From: Lachnospiraceae bacterium oral taxon 096
GTDB taxonomy: Bacteria > Bacillota > Clostridia > Lachnospirales > Lachnospiraceae
NCBI GenBank assembly: GCA_018141845.1
Contig: CP073340.1
Location: forward strand, 1,389,001 to 1,453,000
Direction of reading: 5' to 3'
DNA length: 64,000 nucleotides
This document shows, in pieces, positions 16,823 to 26,149 of this stretch. The translations under genes and the position numbers were made by a program. Within the stretch, counting starts at the first letter, position 1. Each line of letters begins with the position of its first letter. The notes beneath the pieces are model-generated. The model saw nothing but the letters and a program-made list of their open reading frames with translations. It made no database searches and was not told the origin of the DNA.

Positions 16823-18273
16823 TTCAGGGAACAATGTCTAATTCAGGGAAGAGCTTTGTGACGGCTGGGCTATGTCGGATATTTGCTCAGGATGGCTACA
16901 AGGTTGCTCCTTTTAAGTCACAGAATATGGCATTAAATTCCTATATTACAGCAGATGGATTGGAAATGGGGCGTGCTCAGGTGATGCAGGCAGAGGCCGC
17001 AGGTATTGCCCCAGATGTGCGAATGAATCCCATATTACTAAAGCCAACCAGCTCTATGGGAAGTCAAGTGATTGTCGGTGGCAAGGTATTTGGCAATATG
17101 AGGGCAATGGACTACTATGCCAAGAAAAAGCAGTTTATTCCGTATATTCTAAAGGCCTATGAGAGTTTGGCAAGAGAGAATGATATTATTGTGATTGAAG
17201 GGGCTGGCTCCCCAGCAGAAATCAATTTAAAGCAAGATGATCTTGTCAATATGGGTTTGGCAAGGATGGTCGATGCCCCAGTACTATTGGTGGGAGATAT
17301 TGACCGAGGCGGTGTATTTGCTTCGTTGTATGGAACCGTCAAGTTGCTTGAGCAAAGTGAGCAAGAGAGAATTCGGGGATTGATTATTAATAAATTTAGA
17401 GGGGATAAAAATATTCTTCTTCCAGGCCTAGCCATGATAGAAGAACTGTTAAAAAAGCCAGTGATTGGTTGCATTCCCATGGAAGAAATTGATATTGATG
17501 ATGAAGATTCTTTATCCACCCGATTGCAAAGGACAAGAGCAGGGGATGGTGTGGATGTGGCAGTGATTTTGTTTCCTCATATCTCTAATTTTACCGATTT
17601 TAATGTCTTAGAGCGAGTGCCAGGGATTAGTCTTCGCTATGTGCAAAGGGCAGAAGAAGTGAACAATCCAGATTTTTTGATTTTGCCAGGGACAAAGAAT
17701 ACGATGGAAGATCTTTTGTGGTTGAGGCAAAAAAGGATGGAGGAAGAAATCTTTCGATTACATCAAAGAAAAGTGCCGGTTATGGGAATTTGTGGTGGTT
17801 TTCAAATGCTGGGACAGTGGCTGTATGATCCAGATCAAGTCGAAAGCGGAGGTGTGATGCGAGGACTTGGACTATTAGATAGCGAGACTATATTTAAAAA
17901 TCAAAAGACAAGGACACAGATTACAGGGAAGATTATTGACACATTGCCACTATTTCAGGGGATAGAAAAAGTTCAAGGCTATGAAATTCATATGGGCAGG
18001 ACAAAAAATCTTGGTGGTTGTAGGGAGTGGATTCAATTGGAAGATGGCCGCTGTGACGGTTTGTCAAATAAAGAGAAAACTGTATTTGGAAGCTATTTAC
18101 ATGGCATTTTTGATACACCAAAATTGGCAAGGTTACTGGCTGTCAATTTAAATCCACAGGCAAAGACGATGGATTTTGAGGAAGAAAATTATAAGGAAGA
18201 ACAGTATAATCGTTTGGCGGATTTGCTAAGGAATTCCTTGGATATGAAAAAGATTTATCAAATTTTAGGATAG
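16804..18273 (+). CDS. cbiP: Cobyric acid synthase CbiP
   Basis: 489 residues. It amidates the b, d, e and g side chains of adenosyl-cobyrinic a,c-diamide using glutamine. The N-terminal P-loop lies in GTMSNSGKS (9-17), followed by PFKSQNMALNSYIT; the amidotransferase cysteine is Cys330 in MGICGGFQMLG, with the catalytic His in GSYLHGIFD. Length and motifs are normal. The start overlaps the cobD end by 19 nt. Confidence 0.95.
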   Translation: MAKTIMIQGTMSNSGKSFVTAGLCRIFAQDGYKVAPFKSQNMALNSYITADGLEMGRAQVMQAEAAGIAPDVRMNPILLKPTSSMGSQVIVGGKVFGNMRAMDYYAKKKQFIPYILKAYESLARENDIIVIEGAGSPAEINLKQDDLVNMGLARMVDAPVLLVGDIDRGGVFASLYGTVKLLEQSEQERIRGLIINKFRGDKNILLPGLAMIEELLKKPVIGCIPMEEIDIDDEDSLSTRLQRTRAGDGVDVAVILFPHISNFTDFNVLERVPGISLRYVQRAEEVNNPDFLILPGTKNTMEDLLWLRQKRMEEEIFRLHQRKVPVMGICGGFQMLGQWLYDPDQVESGGVMRGLGLLDSETIFKNQKTRTQITGKIIDTLPLFQGIEKVQGYEIHMGRTKNLGGCREWIQLEDGRCDGLSNKEKTVFGSYLHGIFDTPKLARLLAVNLNPQAKTMDFEEENYKEEQYNRLADLLRNSLDMKKIYQILG

Positions 18274-18281
18274 GAGTTTAG

Positions 18282-18926
18282 ATGTTAGAGGAAATTGAAG
18301 TTGTTGCACCAGAAAAAATAGAGGAAAGAAGTATGGAGATTATCACAGCCTCTATGAAACCAGAACGATTGGCCTTTTATACAGAAAAAGAATTAAAAGT
18401 GGTAAAGCGCTGTATTCATACAAGTGCTGATTTTGACTATGAAGACAATATGATCTTTAAAAATCATGCTGTGGAGTCAGGGATGCAAGCAATTTCACAT
18501 GGTGCCTGTATTATTACAGATACAACGATGGCGGCCTCGGGAATCAATAAGAAGGTGGCCAGTGAATTTGGGGCAAGTGTACATTGCTTCATTGGCGATG
18601 AGAAAATTGCGAAATTAGCAAGAGAAAGACAGGTGACAAGGGCGAGTGTTTGTATGGAAGAGGGAGCAAGACTTGCCAAGGAAAGCCCCGTAATTTTTGC
18701 TATTGGCAATGCACCGACAGCTCTGATTCGATTGTATGAGTTGATTCAAAATGGAGAGTTGCGACCTGCTCTTGTGATTGGAGCACCAGTGGGATTTGTG
18801 AATGTGGTTGAGTCAAAGAATTTAATAAAAAAACTAGATGTGCCAATGATTGTTGCCGACAAGCGAAAGGGCGGCAGCAATGTGGCAGCGGCCATTGTGA
18901 ATGCATTGTTGTATCAATGTAAATAG
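18282..18926 (+). CDS. cbiC: Cobalt-precorrin-8 methylmutase CbiC
   Basis: 214 residues. It moves the C11 methyl group to C12 to give cobyrinic acid. The catalytic His46 lies in KRCIHTSADFD, and the family blocks TDTTMAASGI and FAIGNAPTAL are present. It is the last gene of the cobalamin operon, 8 nt after cbiP. The next gene, a DUF4317 member, follows after only 11 nt, so transcription may continue; no terminator is visible between them. Confidence 0.95.
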   Translation: MLEEIEVVAPEKIEERSMEIITASMKPERLAFYTEKELKVVKRCIHTSADFDYEDNMIFKNHAVESGMQAISHGACIITDTTMAASGINKKVASEFGASVHCFIGDEKIAKLARERQVTRASVCMEEGARLAKESPVIFAIGNAPTALIRLYELIQNGELRPALVIGAPVGFVNVVESKNLIKKLDVPMIVADKRKGGSNVAAAIVNALLYQCK

Positions 18927-18937
18927 AGAGGAAAGGT

Positions 18938-20050
18938 ATGATTAAGACAGAGGTATTGGAAATCAAGAAGCAATTGTCAAAGAGTGAAAGTGTGATTACA
19001 AAGCTTTGTGGTTGCTATGTGGATGCAGAAAAGAATATCAAATTGATCTCTAAGGAAGCATTTTATCGCTTGGAAGACGAGGATAGCTTTAAGTATGAGG
19101 AAATTTTTAGAAAGACATTGTCTGGAAATTTAGGAAAACAGCTTGTTAACATTGATTTTCCACTCGATGCAGAAAAAGAGGGTGGAGCTCAGGCATTTCT
19201 TTTGAAGTTGAGAGACAGCGATTTAGACGATGATACACTCTTAGAAGAATTCTATCATAAGGTTATTGCCTGTTATGACTATCCAGAAAATTACTACATT
19301 ATCCTTATTGATCTTCGCTATGATGTTCCAGGAAAGGGCAGTGATAAAATCAAGATGGAAGATGCCTCAGAAGAAGTTTTTCATGCGATTTTGTGTTCGA
19401 TTTGTCCAGTAAAATTGTCAAAGGCATCTCTTTCATACCACGAAGAAGTGGGAAGGATGGAAAATCGTGTGAGAGACTGGGTTGTTGAGGCGCCTATGAC
19501 TGGATTTTTGTTCCCATCTTTTAACGATCGCTCAACAGATCTTCATTCGGTACTCTATTTTTCTAGAAAGCCAGAGAGCTTAAAGGAAGCTTTTGTTGAG
19601 GAAATGTTTGGGGCAGGTTGTCCGATGCCAGCCATTGAGCAGAAGGAGACCATTCAAAATTTGATGCAAACGGCCTTGGGAGAGGATTGTGATTACGAAG
19701 TGATTTCAACTGTGCACGAAAAGATTGTGGAAAGAATTGAGCAAAATGCAAGTGATCCGAATCCCTTAGTGCTCACAAAGCAGGATATGGTAAAGATTAT
19801 GTCAGATAGTGGTGCCAGTGAAGAAGCGATTGTGGCGTATGAAAAAAATGAAGAGGCAGACATTGAAGTTCTGGCAGAAAATGTGGTTGATCGCAAGAAA
19901 TTTGAGATTAAGCGTCCAGGTATTGCCATTAAGGCAGATGCAGAGCATATGCAGTTGATTAGTACGAAGGTGATTGACGGGAAAAAATGCCTTGTGATTG
20001 TGGTGGATGACAATGTTGAGGTCAATGGAATTTTTGTAAAGAGCGTGTGA
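18938..20050 (+). CDS. DUF4317 family protein
   Basis: 370 residues. The opening, an ITKLCGCYVD motif near residue 20, and the overall length match my memory of the DUF4317 family of clostridia, which has no established function. It is acidic, has no signal peptide and no membrane segment, so it should be cytoplasmic. It lies 11 nt after cbiC and its end abuts the phosphofructokinase gene. I see no catalytic motif that would allow a functional guess. Confidence 0.7.
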   Translation: MIKTEVLEIKKQLSKSESVITKLCGCYVDAEKNIKLISKEAFYRLEDEDSFKYEEIFRKTLSGNLGKQLVNIDFPLDAEKEGGAQAFLLKLRDSDLDDDTLLEEFYHKVIACYDYPENYYIILIDLRYDVPGKGSDKIKMEDASEEVFHAILCSICPVKLSKASLSYHEEVGRMENRVRDWVVEAPMTGFLFPSFNDRSTDLHSVLYFSRKPESLKEAFVEEMFGAGCPMPAIEQKETIQNLMQTALGEDCDYEVISTVHEKIVERIEQNASDPNPLVLTKQDMVKIMSDSGASEEAIVAYEKNEEADIEVLAENVVDRKKFEIKRPGIAIKADAEHMQLISTKVIDGKKCLVIVVDDNVEVNGIFVKSV

Positions 20051-20061
20051 GGGAGAAAAAA

Positions 20062-21273
20062 ATGAAAACTTTATTGGTAGGACAGTCAGGTGGACCAACA
20101 AGTGCAATTAATGCAACACTATCGGGAGTCATTGAGCAGGCTGCCAAGGCAGGCCTTCGAGTACTGGGAGCAAGAAATGGCATTGAGGGTGTATTTAAGG
20201 AGAATTTTATTGATTTGACACAGAAGGCCAAGGATGAGGAGTTTGTTTCTCTTCTTTCAAAGACACCAGCAAGTGCACTGGGTTCTTGTCGGTATAAGTT
20301 GAATTCTAAAAATATAGAGGAATTTGAAAAGATTGTCGAAGTATTTCATCGAAATGATATTGCATATTTTGTCTATATTGGTGGAAATGATTCGATGGAT
20401 ACGGTATATCAGCTGGATAAGTATTTGAGGGAACATCACATTGAAGACATTAAGGTCATTGGTGCACCAAAGACCATTGACAATGATTTGTGTGGAATTG
20501 ACCATTGTCCAGGTTTTGGCTCGTCAGCAAAGTATATTGCGACTATTTTTGCAGAGCTAGAGCGAGAGTTGATTGTCTATGATTTAGAATCGGTGCTGAT
20601 TATTGAATTGATGGGAAGAAATGCAGGTTGGTTGGCAGCCAGTGCGGTATTGGCACAAAATCAGAGCGGACAGGTGCCGTATTTGATTTACCTTGAAGAA
20701 AGTGATTTTTCACTTGAAAAATTTGAACTTGATCTTCGCCAGGCCTTGGCAAAGAATAAACAGGTCATTGTTTCTATCAGTGAAGGTTTGCACGATGAGA
20801 GCGGAGAATATTTATTTAATCTTGGAAAAAACGAAGGAAGATTGGATGCCTTTGGTCATGCACAAGCGGGAGGTGCAGGAAAAATATTAGAGGAATATGT
20901 GCGAAGTCAGATTGGTTGCAAAGTTCGTTCGATTGAGGTCAATTTATTGCAAAGATGTGCGGCACATATTTTGAGTGCTACCGATATTGAAGAATCAAAA
21001 AAGCTTGGTGAGCATGCAACAAAACTTGTTCTTGAAGGTATGAGTGGAAAGATGTCTTCTTTACAGAGGGTTCCAGGTAAGGAATATAAAGTCGAGTACA
21101 CAGTGACAGACATTTGCGAGGTGGCCAATCGGGAAAAGAAAGTGCCAAGGGAGTGGATGAATGCCGCACACAATGGTGTAACTCAGGAGATGGTTGACTA
21201 TTTACTTCCACTGGTTCAGGGAGAAATATTTTGTGAATATGAAAATGGTCTTCCTAAATATATTGTATTGTAG
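20062..21273 (+). CDS. pfp: Pyrophosphate-type 6-phosphofructokinase
   Basis: 403 residues of the phosphofructokinase family. Two diagnostic positions point to pyrophosphate rather than ATP as phosphoryl donor: GGND (107-110) in place of the ATP-type GGDG, and Lys137 in PKTIDND in place of the ATP-type Gly. MGRNAGWLA is also present. It interconverts fructose-6-phosphate and fructose-1,6-bisphosphate. The ATG at 20062 sits 6 nt after GGGAG; an upstream GTG overlaps the DUF4317 stop codon and is less likely. pgi follows 56 nt downstream. Confidence 0.9.
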   Translation: MKTLLVGQSGGPTSAINATLSGVIEQAAKAGLRVLGARNGIEGVFKENFIDLTQKAKDEEFVSLLSKTPASALGSCRYKLNSKNIEEFEKIVEVFHRNDIAYFVYIGGNDSMDTVYQLDKYLREHHIEDIKVIGAPKTIDNDLCGIDHCPGFGSSAKYIATIFAELERELIVYDLESVLIIELMGRNAGWLAASAVLAQNQSGQVPYLIYLEESDFSLEKFELDLRQALAKNKQVIVSISEGLHDESGEYLFNLGKNEGRLDAFGHAQAGGAGKILEEYVRSQIGCKVRSIEVNLLQRCAAHILSATDIEESKKLGEHATKLVLEGMSGKMSSLQRVPGKEYKVEYTVTDICEVANREKKVPREWMNAAHNGVTQEMVDYLLPLVQGEIFCEYENGLPKYIVL

Positions 21274-21329
21274 TTAAAAAGTTGCTATAGTTAAGTGGTA
21301 AGAAAAAGATTATCTTTTGGGAGGTTTAT

Positions 21330-22652
21330 ATGTCAAATAATATTCGATTTGATTACACAAAGGCAGAAAAGTTTCTGTCACAAAGAGAAATGGAGAGCAT
21401 GAAATTTGCAGTAATGAATGCAAAGGACAGATTACTCTCTGGACAAGGCGAGGGAAGTGACTTTCAGGGATGGATTGACCTTCCAGTTAACTATGACAAG
21501 GACGAGTTTGAAAGGATTAAGGCAGCAGCTAAAAAGATTCAGTCAGATTCCGATGTTTTGATTGTCATTGGTATTGGTGGATCCTATCTCGGAGCAAGAG
21601 CAGCCATTGAGTATCTTCGCCATGGATTTTACAATGAGATGGAGAAGGACGACAGAAAGACACCACAGATTTACTATGTAGGCAATAGCATGAGCAGCAA
21701 TTACCTTCAGGATGTGATCGATGTAATGGGAGATAAGGATTTTTCTATTAATGTCATTTCAAAATCAGGAACAACCACAGAGTCTGCGATTGCATTCCGC
21801 ATTTTTAGAAAGCTCTTAGTACAGAAGTATGGCGAGGCAGAGGCTGCAAAGAGAATCTATTCTACAACAGATAAGGCAAGGGGAGCACTAAAGACGATGT
21901 CCGATGAAAAAGGATATGAGTGCTTTGTGATTCCAGATGATGTTGGTGGAAGATTTTCCGTACTCACCGCTGTGGGCTTGTTGCCAATTGCGGTCAGTGG
22001 TGCAGACATTGATCAGTTGATGGAAGGTGCTGCAAAGGGAAGAGAGCTTGCAATGAACACTGCATATGAGGAGAATGCTTCTTTGTTGTATGCAGCAGCA
22101 AGAAATGTTTTCTACAGAAAGGGCAAAAATATTGAGATTTTGGCAAATTATGAGCCAAGTATGCACTATATTGCCGAGTGGTGGAAACAGCTCTTTGGCG
22201 AGAGTGAGGGTAAGGATCAAAGAGGTATCTTCCCAGCATCTGTAGATTTAACTACAGATCTACATTCTATGGGTCAATATATTCAGGATGGATTGAGCAT
22301 GAAGTTTGAGACTGTACTGAATATTGAAAAGTCAAGAACAACCATTGTGCTTGAGGCAGAGGAGAACGACTTAGATGGTCTCAACTACATTGCGAACAAG
22401 GAGCTTGACTATGTCAATAAGTGTGCAATGCAGGGAACAATAGCTGCACATACAGAAGGCGGAGTGCCAAACTTGATGGTACATATTCCAGAGCAAAATG
22501 AGTTCTATCTCGGTGAGCTGTTCTACTTCTTTGAGTTTGCAGTGGCAATCAGTGGATATTTGAATAATATCAATCCATTTGATCAGCCAGGTGTAGAGTT
22601 CTACAAGAAGAATATGTTTAAATTACTTGGCAAACCTGGATACGAGAAATAG
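21330..22652 (+). CDS. pgi: Glucose-6-phosphate isomerase
   Basis: 440 residues, the short form found in Firmicutes. It interconverts glucose-6-phosphate and fructose-6-phosphate and so feeds the phosphofructokinase encoded just upstream. [21 protein letters not shown] and [14 protein letters not shown] are the expected sugar-phosphate-binding blocks. A GGGAGG site precedes the ATG and a strong terminator follows. Confidence 0.97.
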   Translation: MSNNIRFDYTKAEKFLSQREMESMKFAVMNAKDRLLSGQGEGSDFQGWIDLPVNYDKDEFERIKAAAKKIQSDSDVLIVIGIGGSYLGARAAIEYLRHGFYNEMEKDDRKTPQIYYVGNSMSSNYLQDVIDVMGDKDFSINVISKSGTTTESAIAFRIFRKLLVQKYGEAEAAKRIYSTTDKARGALKTMSDEKGYECFVIPDDVGGRFSVLTAVGLLPIAVSGADIDQLMEGAAKGRELAMNTAYEENASLLYAAARNVFYRKGKNIEILANYEPSMHYIAEWWKQLFGESEGKDQRGIFPASVDLTTDLHSMGQYIQDGLSMKFETVLNIEKSRTTIVLEAEENDLDGLNYIANKELDYVNKCAMQGTIAAHTEGGVPNLMVHIPEQNEFYLGELFYFFEFAVAISGYLNNINPFDQPGVEFYKKNMFKLLGKPGYEK

Positions 22653-22670
22653 AAGAAATAAAAGAATTTG

Positions 22671-22704
22671 GCCTGTCCTTTCTAGGCAAGGGGCAGGCTT
22701 TTTA
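22671..22704 (+). terminator. Intrinsic terminator after pgi
   Basis: A GC-rich 8-bp stem (gcctgtcc with gggcaggc) is followed by five T residues. It isolates the glycolytic pair from the ABC transporter operon. Confidence 0.85.
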
Positions 22705-22720
22705 GTTAAGGAGAAAAGAT

Positions 22721-23767
22721 ATGAGAAGAGGATTAAAAACAGTAATTGGTGCGGTGGCTATGATGGCTCTTTTGGCTGGATGTGTGCCATCAGCAAAGCA
22801 GGAGACAACTTCAGCAGGATCAAGTGCAGCACAGACTCAAACAGCAAGTAAGGATATGAAAAAAATTGGTGTTGTGCAATTGATGGAGCACACATCATTA
22901 AATATTATCAATGATGCCATGATGAAGGAACTAAAAGAGCTTGGTTATGAGGACGGTGTCAATTGTAAGATTGATTACAAGAATGCACAGGGCGACATGA
23001 GCAATATTACAAGTATTATGCAAAATTTTGCAGGAAATAAGCAGGATGTGTTAGTTACTATTGCGACACCAGTAGCTCAGGGGGCTATGGAACTTGCAAA
23101 GACAACACCGGTTGTATTTTCAGCGGTGACGGATCCGATTGGAGCAGGGGTACTCACAAATATGGATGCACCGGATAAGGGAATGACAGGTACTTCCGAT
23201 GCTGTACAAATTGACAAGATTATGGAACTTGCGATGAAGATTTCACCACAGGCAAAGAAGTTTGGTTATATCTATAATCCAGGTGAGGATAATTCTGTAC
23301 ATAATTTAAAGTTACTTGAGGATTTTGCAAAGAAAAATGGTTTGACGATTGAAACAGCAAGCATTTCGACCAGTGCAGAACTTCAGACGGCAGCATCAAC
23401 ACTATTTCCTAAGGTAGATGCTATTTTTGTGGCCAATGACAACACCGTAGCTTCTGCAATGCCGGTACTTGCACAAGAATCAGTAAAGGCAAAAAAACCA
23501 GTGTATGTGGGTGCAGATTCGATGGTAATGGACGGTGGATTTGCTACTGTAGGTATTGACTATGAAGATCTTGGAAAAGAAACGGCCAAGATGGTTGATG
23601 AGGTGCTAAAAGGAAAGAATGTCAAGGACATTCCTGTAAAGGTATTTAAGGATGACTTGTTCACTTATGTCAATGCAGATACGGCAAAAGCTTTAGGCAT
23701 CACTATTCCAGATGAAATTAAGAATAGTCCAAAGTATAAGGAACTGACAACAAAGAAACAGCAATAA
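22721..23767 (+). CDS. ABC transporter substrate-binding lipoprotein (TrpX-like)
   Basis: 348 residues with a lipoprotein signal ending in LLAGC (Cys21), then a Ser/Thr/Gln-rich linker and a periplasmic-binding fold of the ABC_sub_bind type (TrpX/tryptophan-tyrosine group). VGADSMVMDGGFATVGIDYEDLG is shared by that group (quoted here as VGADSMVMDGG plus ATVGIDYEDLG). It should capture a small substrate outside the cell and deliver it to the permease encoded next. The substrate cannot be read from sequence. It is the first gene after the pgi terminator. Confidence 0.88.
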   Translation: MRRGLKTVIGAVAMMALLAGCVPSAKQETTSAGSSAAQTQTASKDMKKIGVVQLMEHTSLNIINDAMMKELKELGYEDGVNCKIDYKNAQGDMSNITSIMQNFAGNKQDVLVTIATPVAQGAMELAKTTPVVFSAVTDPIGAGVLTNMDAPDKGMTGTSDAVQIDKIMELAMKISPQAKKFGYIYNPGEDNSVHNLKLLEDFAKKNGLTIETASISTSAELQTAASTLFPKVDAIFVANDNTVASAMPVLAQESVKAKKPVYVGADSMVMDGGFATVGIDYEDLGKETAKMVDEVLKGKNVKDIPVKVFKDDLFTYVNADTAKALGITIPDEIKNSPKYKELTTKKQQ

Positions 23768-23776
23768 GAGGAGATT

Positions 23777-24679
23777 ATGGCATTAACAACATTATTTGGC
23801 AATCTGGAGCAAGGGTGCATCTATGCCATATTGGCTCTTGGTCTCTTCATTGCCTTTCGAATTTTAAATTTGCCAGATCTTACCGTAGATGGCAGTTTTG
23901 TTACAGGTCTTGCCTATAGCTGTGTTTGGACAGTAGCAGGACATCCGTTGATTGGCATATTGATGGGAACCATTGGTGGATTGCTGGCTGGTGTGGTGAC
24001 GGGAATATTTCACACCAAGTTAAAGGTTCATGAAATTTTGGCAGGAATTTTGACGATGACGGGGCTGTATTCAATTAACTTAATGATTATGAGAGGAAGT
24101 CCGAGTATTGCCTTTGTCAGTGGGGAAAAGACGATGTTTTCCTTTATTGAAGGAAAGATTTTTGCTGGTGGTGTGGACATCGGGAAATTAGTTGTGTTGA
24201 TTGTAGTTGTTGTAGTGTTGATTGTCATTCTTGATGTATTTTTAAAGACACAGCCAGGACTTTCTCTGCGTGCAACAGGAGATAATGAAGCGATGGTGCG
24301 CAGCTCCAGTATCAATACAGATGTGATGAAGATTTTTGGATTTGCCCTTTGTAATATGATTGTGGCTCTTTCTGGTGCAATCTATGCACAGTACAATAAA
24401 TCAGGAAATGTTGGTGTGGGAACAGGAATGTTGGTTCTTGGTCTGGCTAGTATTATTATTGGGGAGACAGCTGTTGGAAAAAGAGGAATGCTTCGCCACT
24501 TAATTGCCGTGGCTGTGGGAGCAGTGATCTATCGCTTGATTTTGGCTATTGCCTTCCAGCTTGGGTTGCCAGCAAGTAATTTAAAGTTATTTGCAGCCAT
24601 CATTGTGGTTGGAGCCATTAGTATTCCACTAATCAAGCCATATATAGAGAAAAGGAGAAAGCGTCATGCTAGAAATTAA
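23777..24679 (+). CDS. ABC transporter permease (TrpY-like)
   Basis: 300 residues with eight or nine hydrophobic segments, of the branched-chain/ribose-type permease superfamily that pairs with ABC_sub_bind lipoproteins. TLFGNLEQGCIYAILALGLF at the N-terminus and LRATGDNEAMVRS in the cytoplasmic loop are typical. It starts 9 nt after the binding-protein gene and overlaps the ATPase gene by 14 nt, so the three are one unit. Confidence 0.9.
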   Translation: MALTTLFGNLEQGCIYAILALGLFIAFRILNLPDLTVDGSFVTGLAYSCVWTVAGHPLIGILMGTIGGLLAGVVTGIFHTKLKVHEILAGILTMTGLYSINLMIMRGSPSIAFVSGEKTMFSFIEGKIFAGGVDIGKLVVLIVVVVVLIVILDVFLKTQPGLSLRATGDNEAMVRSSSINTDVMKIFGFALCNMIVALSGAIYAQYNKSGNVGVGTGMLVLGLASIIIGETAVGKRGMLRHLIAVAVGAVIYRLILAIAFQLGLPASNLKLFAAIIVVGAISIPLIKPYIEKRRKRHARN

Positions 24680-25454
24680 GGATTTAAATGTCATATTTAA
24701 TAAGGACACAGTCAATGAAAAGCATGCACTCTGTGACTTATCTCTAAAGCTTGAAGATGGGGATTTTGTAACCGTGATTGGGAGCAATGGTGCAGGAAAG
24801 AGTACATTGCTCAATTCTATTGCGGGAAATATTGATGTCGACAGCGGAAGAATTTATAACAATGGTCGTGACATCACCTATGAAAAGGAATATAAGAGGG
24901 CAAGATACATTGGAAGATTGTATCAGGATCCATTAAAGGGAACAGCACCTCATATGACAATTGAGGAAAATTTGGGATTGGCATTTAGTCGAGGAAAGCG
25001 AATGCGTTTGGGTTTTGGGGTGAGAAAATCCGATAGAGTCTACTTTAAAGAAGTTTGTAAAAAACTTGGACTTGGACTAGAGACAAGATTGACTAGTGAA
25101 GTGGGATTACTATCTGGTGGACAGCGTCAGGCCCTTACCCTTTTAATGGCAACGCTTGAAACCCCTGAGTTATTGCTTCTTGATGAGCATACGGCAGCCC
25201 TTGATCCAAAGACCAGCCATCAAATTATGGAAATTACAAGAGAGATTGTGGAGAAAAATCACATTACGACCTTGATGATTACCCACAATATTCCCAATGC
25301 ACTTGAATATGGCAATAAGACATTGGTGATGAACAAGGGAAGTATCTTGACCATTCTTTCAGGAGAAGAGAGAAAGAAGATGGGAGTGCAGGATATTATG
25401 AATTTGTATTCGACAACAGAAGAAGGACTGTCGGACCGAATGATATTATCGTAA
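24666..25454 (+). CDS. ABC transporter ATP-binding protein (TrpZ-like)
   Basis: 262 residues, a single nucleotide-binding domain: Walker A GSNGAGKST (39-47), signature LLSGGQRQ, Walker B LLLLDEHTAALD and the switch His in MITHN. It drives import through the preceding permease. It overlaps the permease gene by 14 nt, and the MetH reactivation gene starts 26 nt downstream. That closeness suggests, without proving, a link between the imported substrate and sulfur-amino-acid or one-carbon metabolism. Confidence 0.93.
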   Translation: MLEIKDLNVIFNKDTVNEKHALCDLSLKLEDGDFVTVIGSNGAGKSTLLNSIAGNIDVDSGRIYNNGRDITYEKEYKRARYIGRLYQDPLKGTAPHMTIEENLGLAFSRGKRMRLGFGVRKSDRVYFKEVCKKLGLGLETRLTSEVGLLSGGQRQALTLLMATLETPELLLLDEHTAALDPKTSHQIMEITREIVEKNHITTLMITHNIPNALEYGNKTLVMNKGSILTILSGEERKKMGVQDIMNLYSTTEEGLSDRMILS

Positions 25455-25480
25455 GAAAGAGAATAAGAAGAGGAAATGAT

Positions 25481-26149
25481 ATGGAAGTAAGATTGCGCGA
25501 AGAAGACAAATCGGAGATTTTGCGCTATTTGGAATATCATGGTCAGCAGATGGAGGATCATCTAAGTGAACAAATTGATCGCTGTATGGAGATGATTTCT
25601 GATGCAGCACAACCAAGGTATGTTGTAAAGGAAGTAGAATTTCCTGAGCTTGGTGTTTTTCCACCAGAATATGCCTACCTGACAGGGGAAGATATTCATC
25701 GACATCTTGCAGGGTGTAAGGGGGCAGTCTTTATGGCAGCCACTCTTGGGGCAGAGGTGGAGAATACGATCCGAAGGGCACAGATTAAAAATGTTTCCGA
25801 CGCAGTCATTATGGATTCATGTGCGAGCACCTTGATCGAAATTTTGTGTGACAATGTGGATGCAATGATGAGAGAAAAACACAAGGGGGAATATTTGACC
25901 ACAAGATATTCACCAGGATATGGAGACTTGCCGATTACAGTACAAAAACAATTTTTAACAATGCTCAATACAAGTAGGACGATTGGACTTACTGTGAGTG
26001 AGAGTGGAATTATGATTCCAAGAAAGTCCGTTTCTGCGATTATTGGAATTTCTGATCATCTACCAGCAAAGGGATTGTCAGGATGTGGTCATTGTAATAT
26101 GAAAAAGGCTTGTCGCTTTTTGAGGAGAGGAGTACGATGTGGAAAATAA
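25481..26149 (+). CDS. Stand-alone methionine synthase reactivation-domain protein
   Basis: 222 residues resembling the C-terminal activation domain of MetH. The TRYSPGYGD motif (141-149) corresponds to the SAM-binding RxxxGY signature. In full-length MetH this domain binds SAM and reductively remethylates oxidised cob(II)alamin. Here it is a separate protein whose gene overlaps metH by 11 nt, and the adjacent MetH lacks the domain, so the two probably act in trans. The C-terminus has a Cys cluster (CGHCNMKKAC) whose role is unknown. Confidence 0.88.
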   Translation: MEVRLREEDKSEILRYLEYHGQQMEDHLSEQIDRCMEMISDAAQPRYVVKEVEFPELGVFPPEYAYLTGEDIHRHLAGCKGAVFMAATLGAEVENTIRRAQIKNVSDAVIMDSCASTLIEILCDNVDAMMREKHKGEYLTTRYSPGYGDLPITVQKQFLTMLNTSRTIGLTVSESGIMIPRKSVSAIIGISDHLPAKGLSGCGHCNMKKACRFLRRGVRCGK

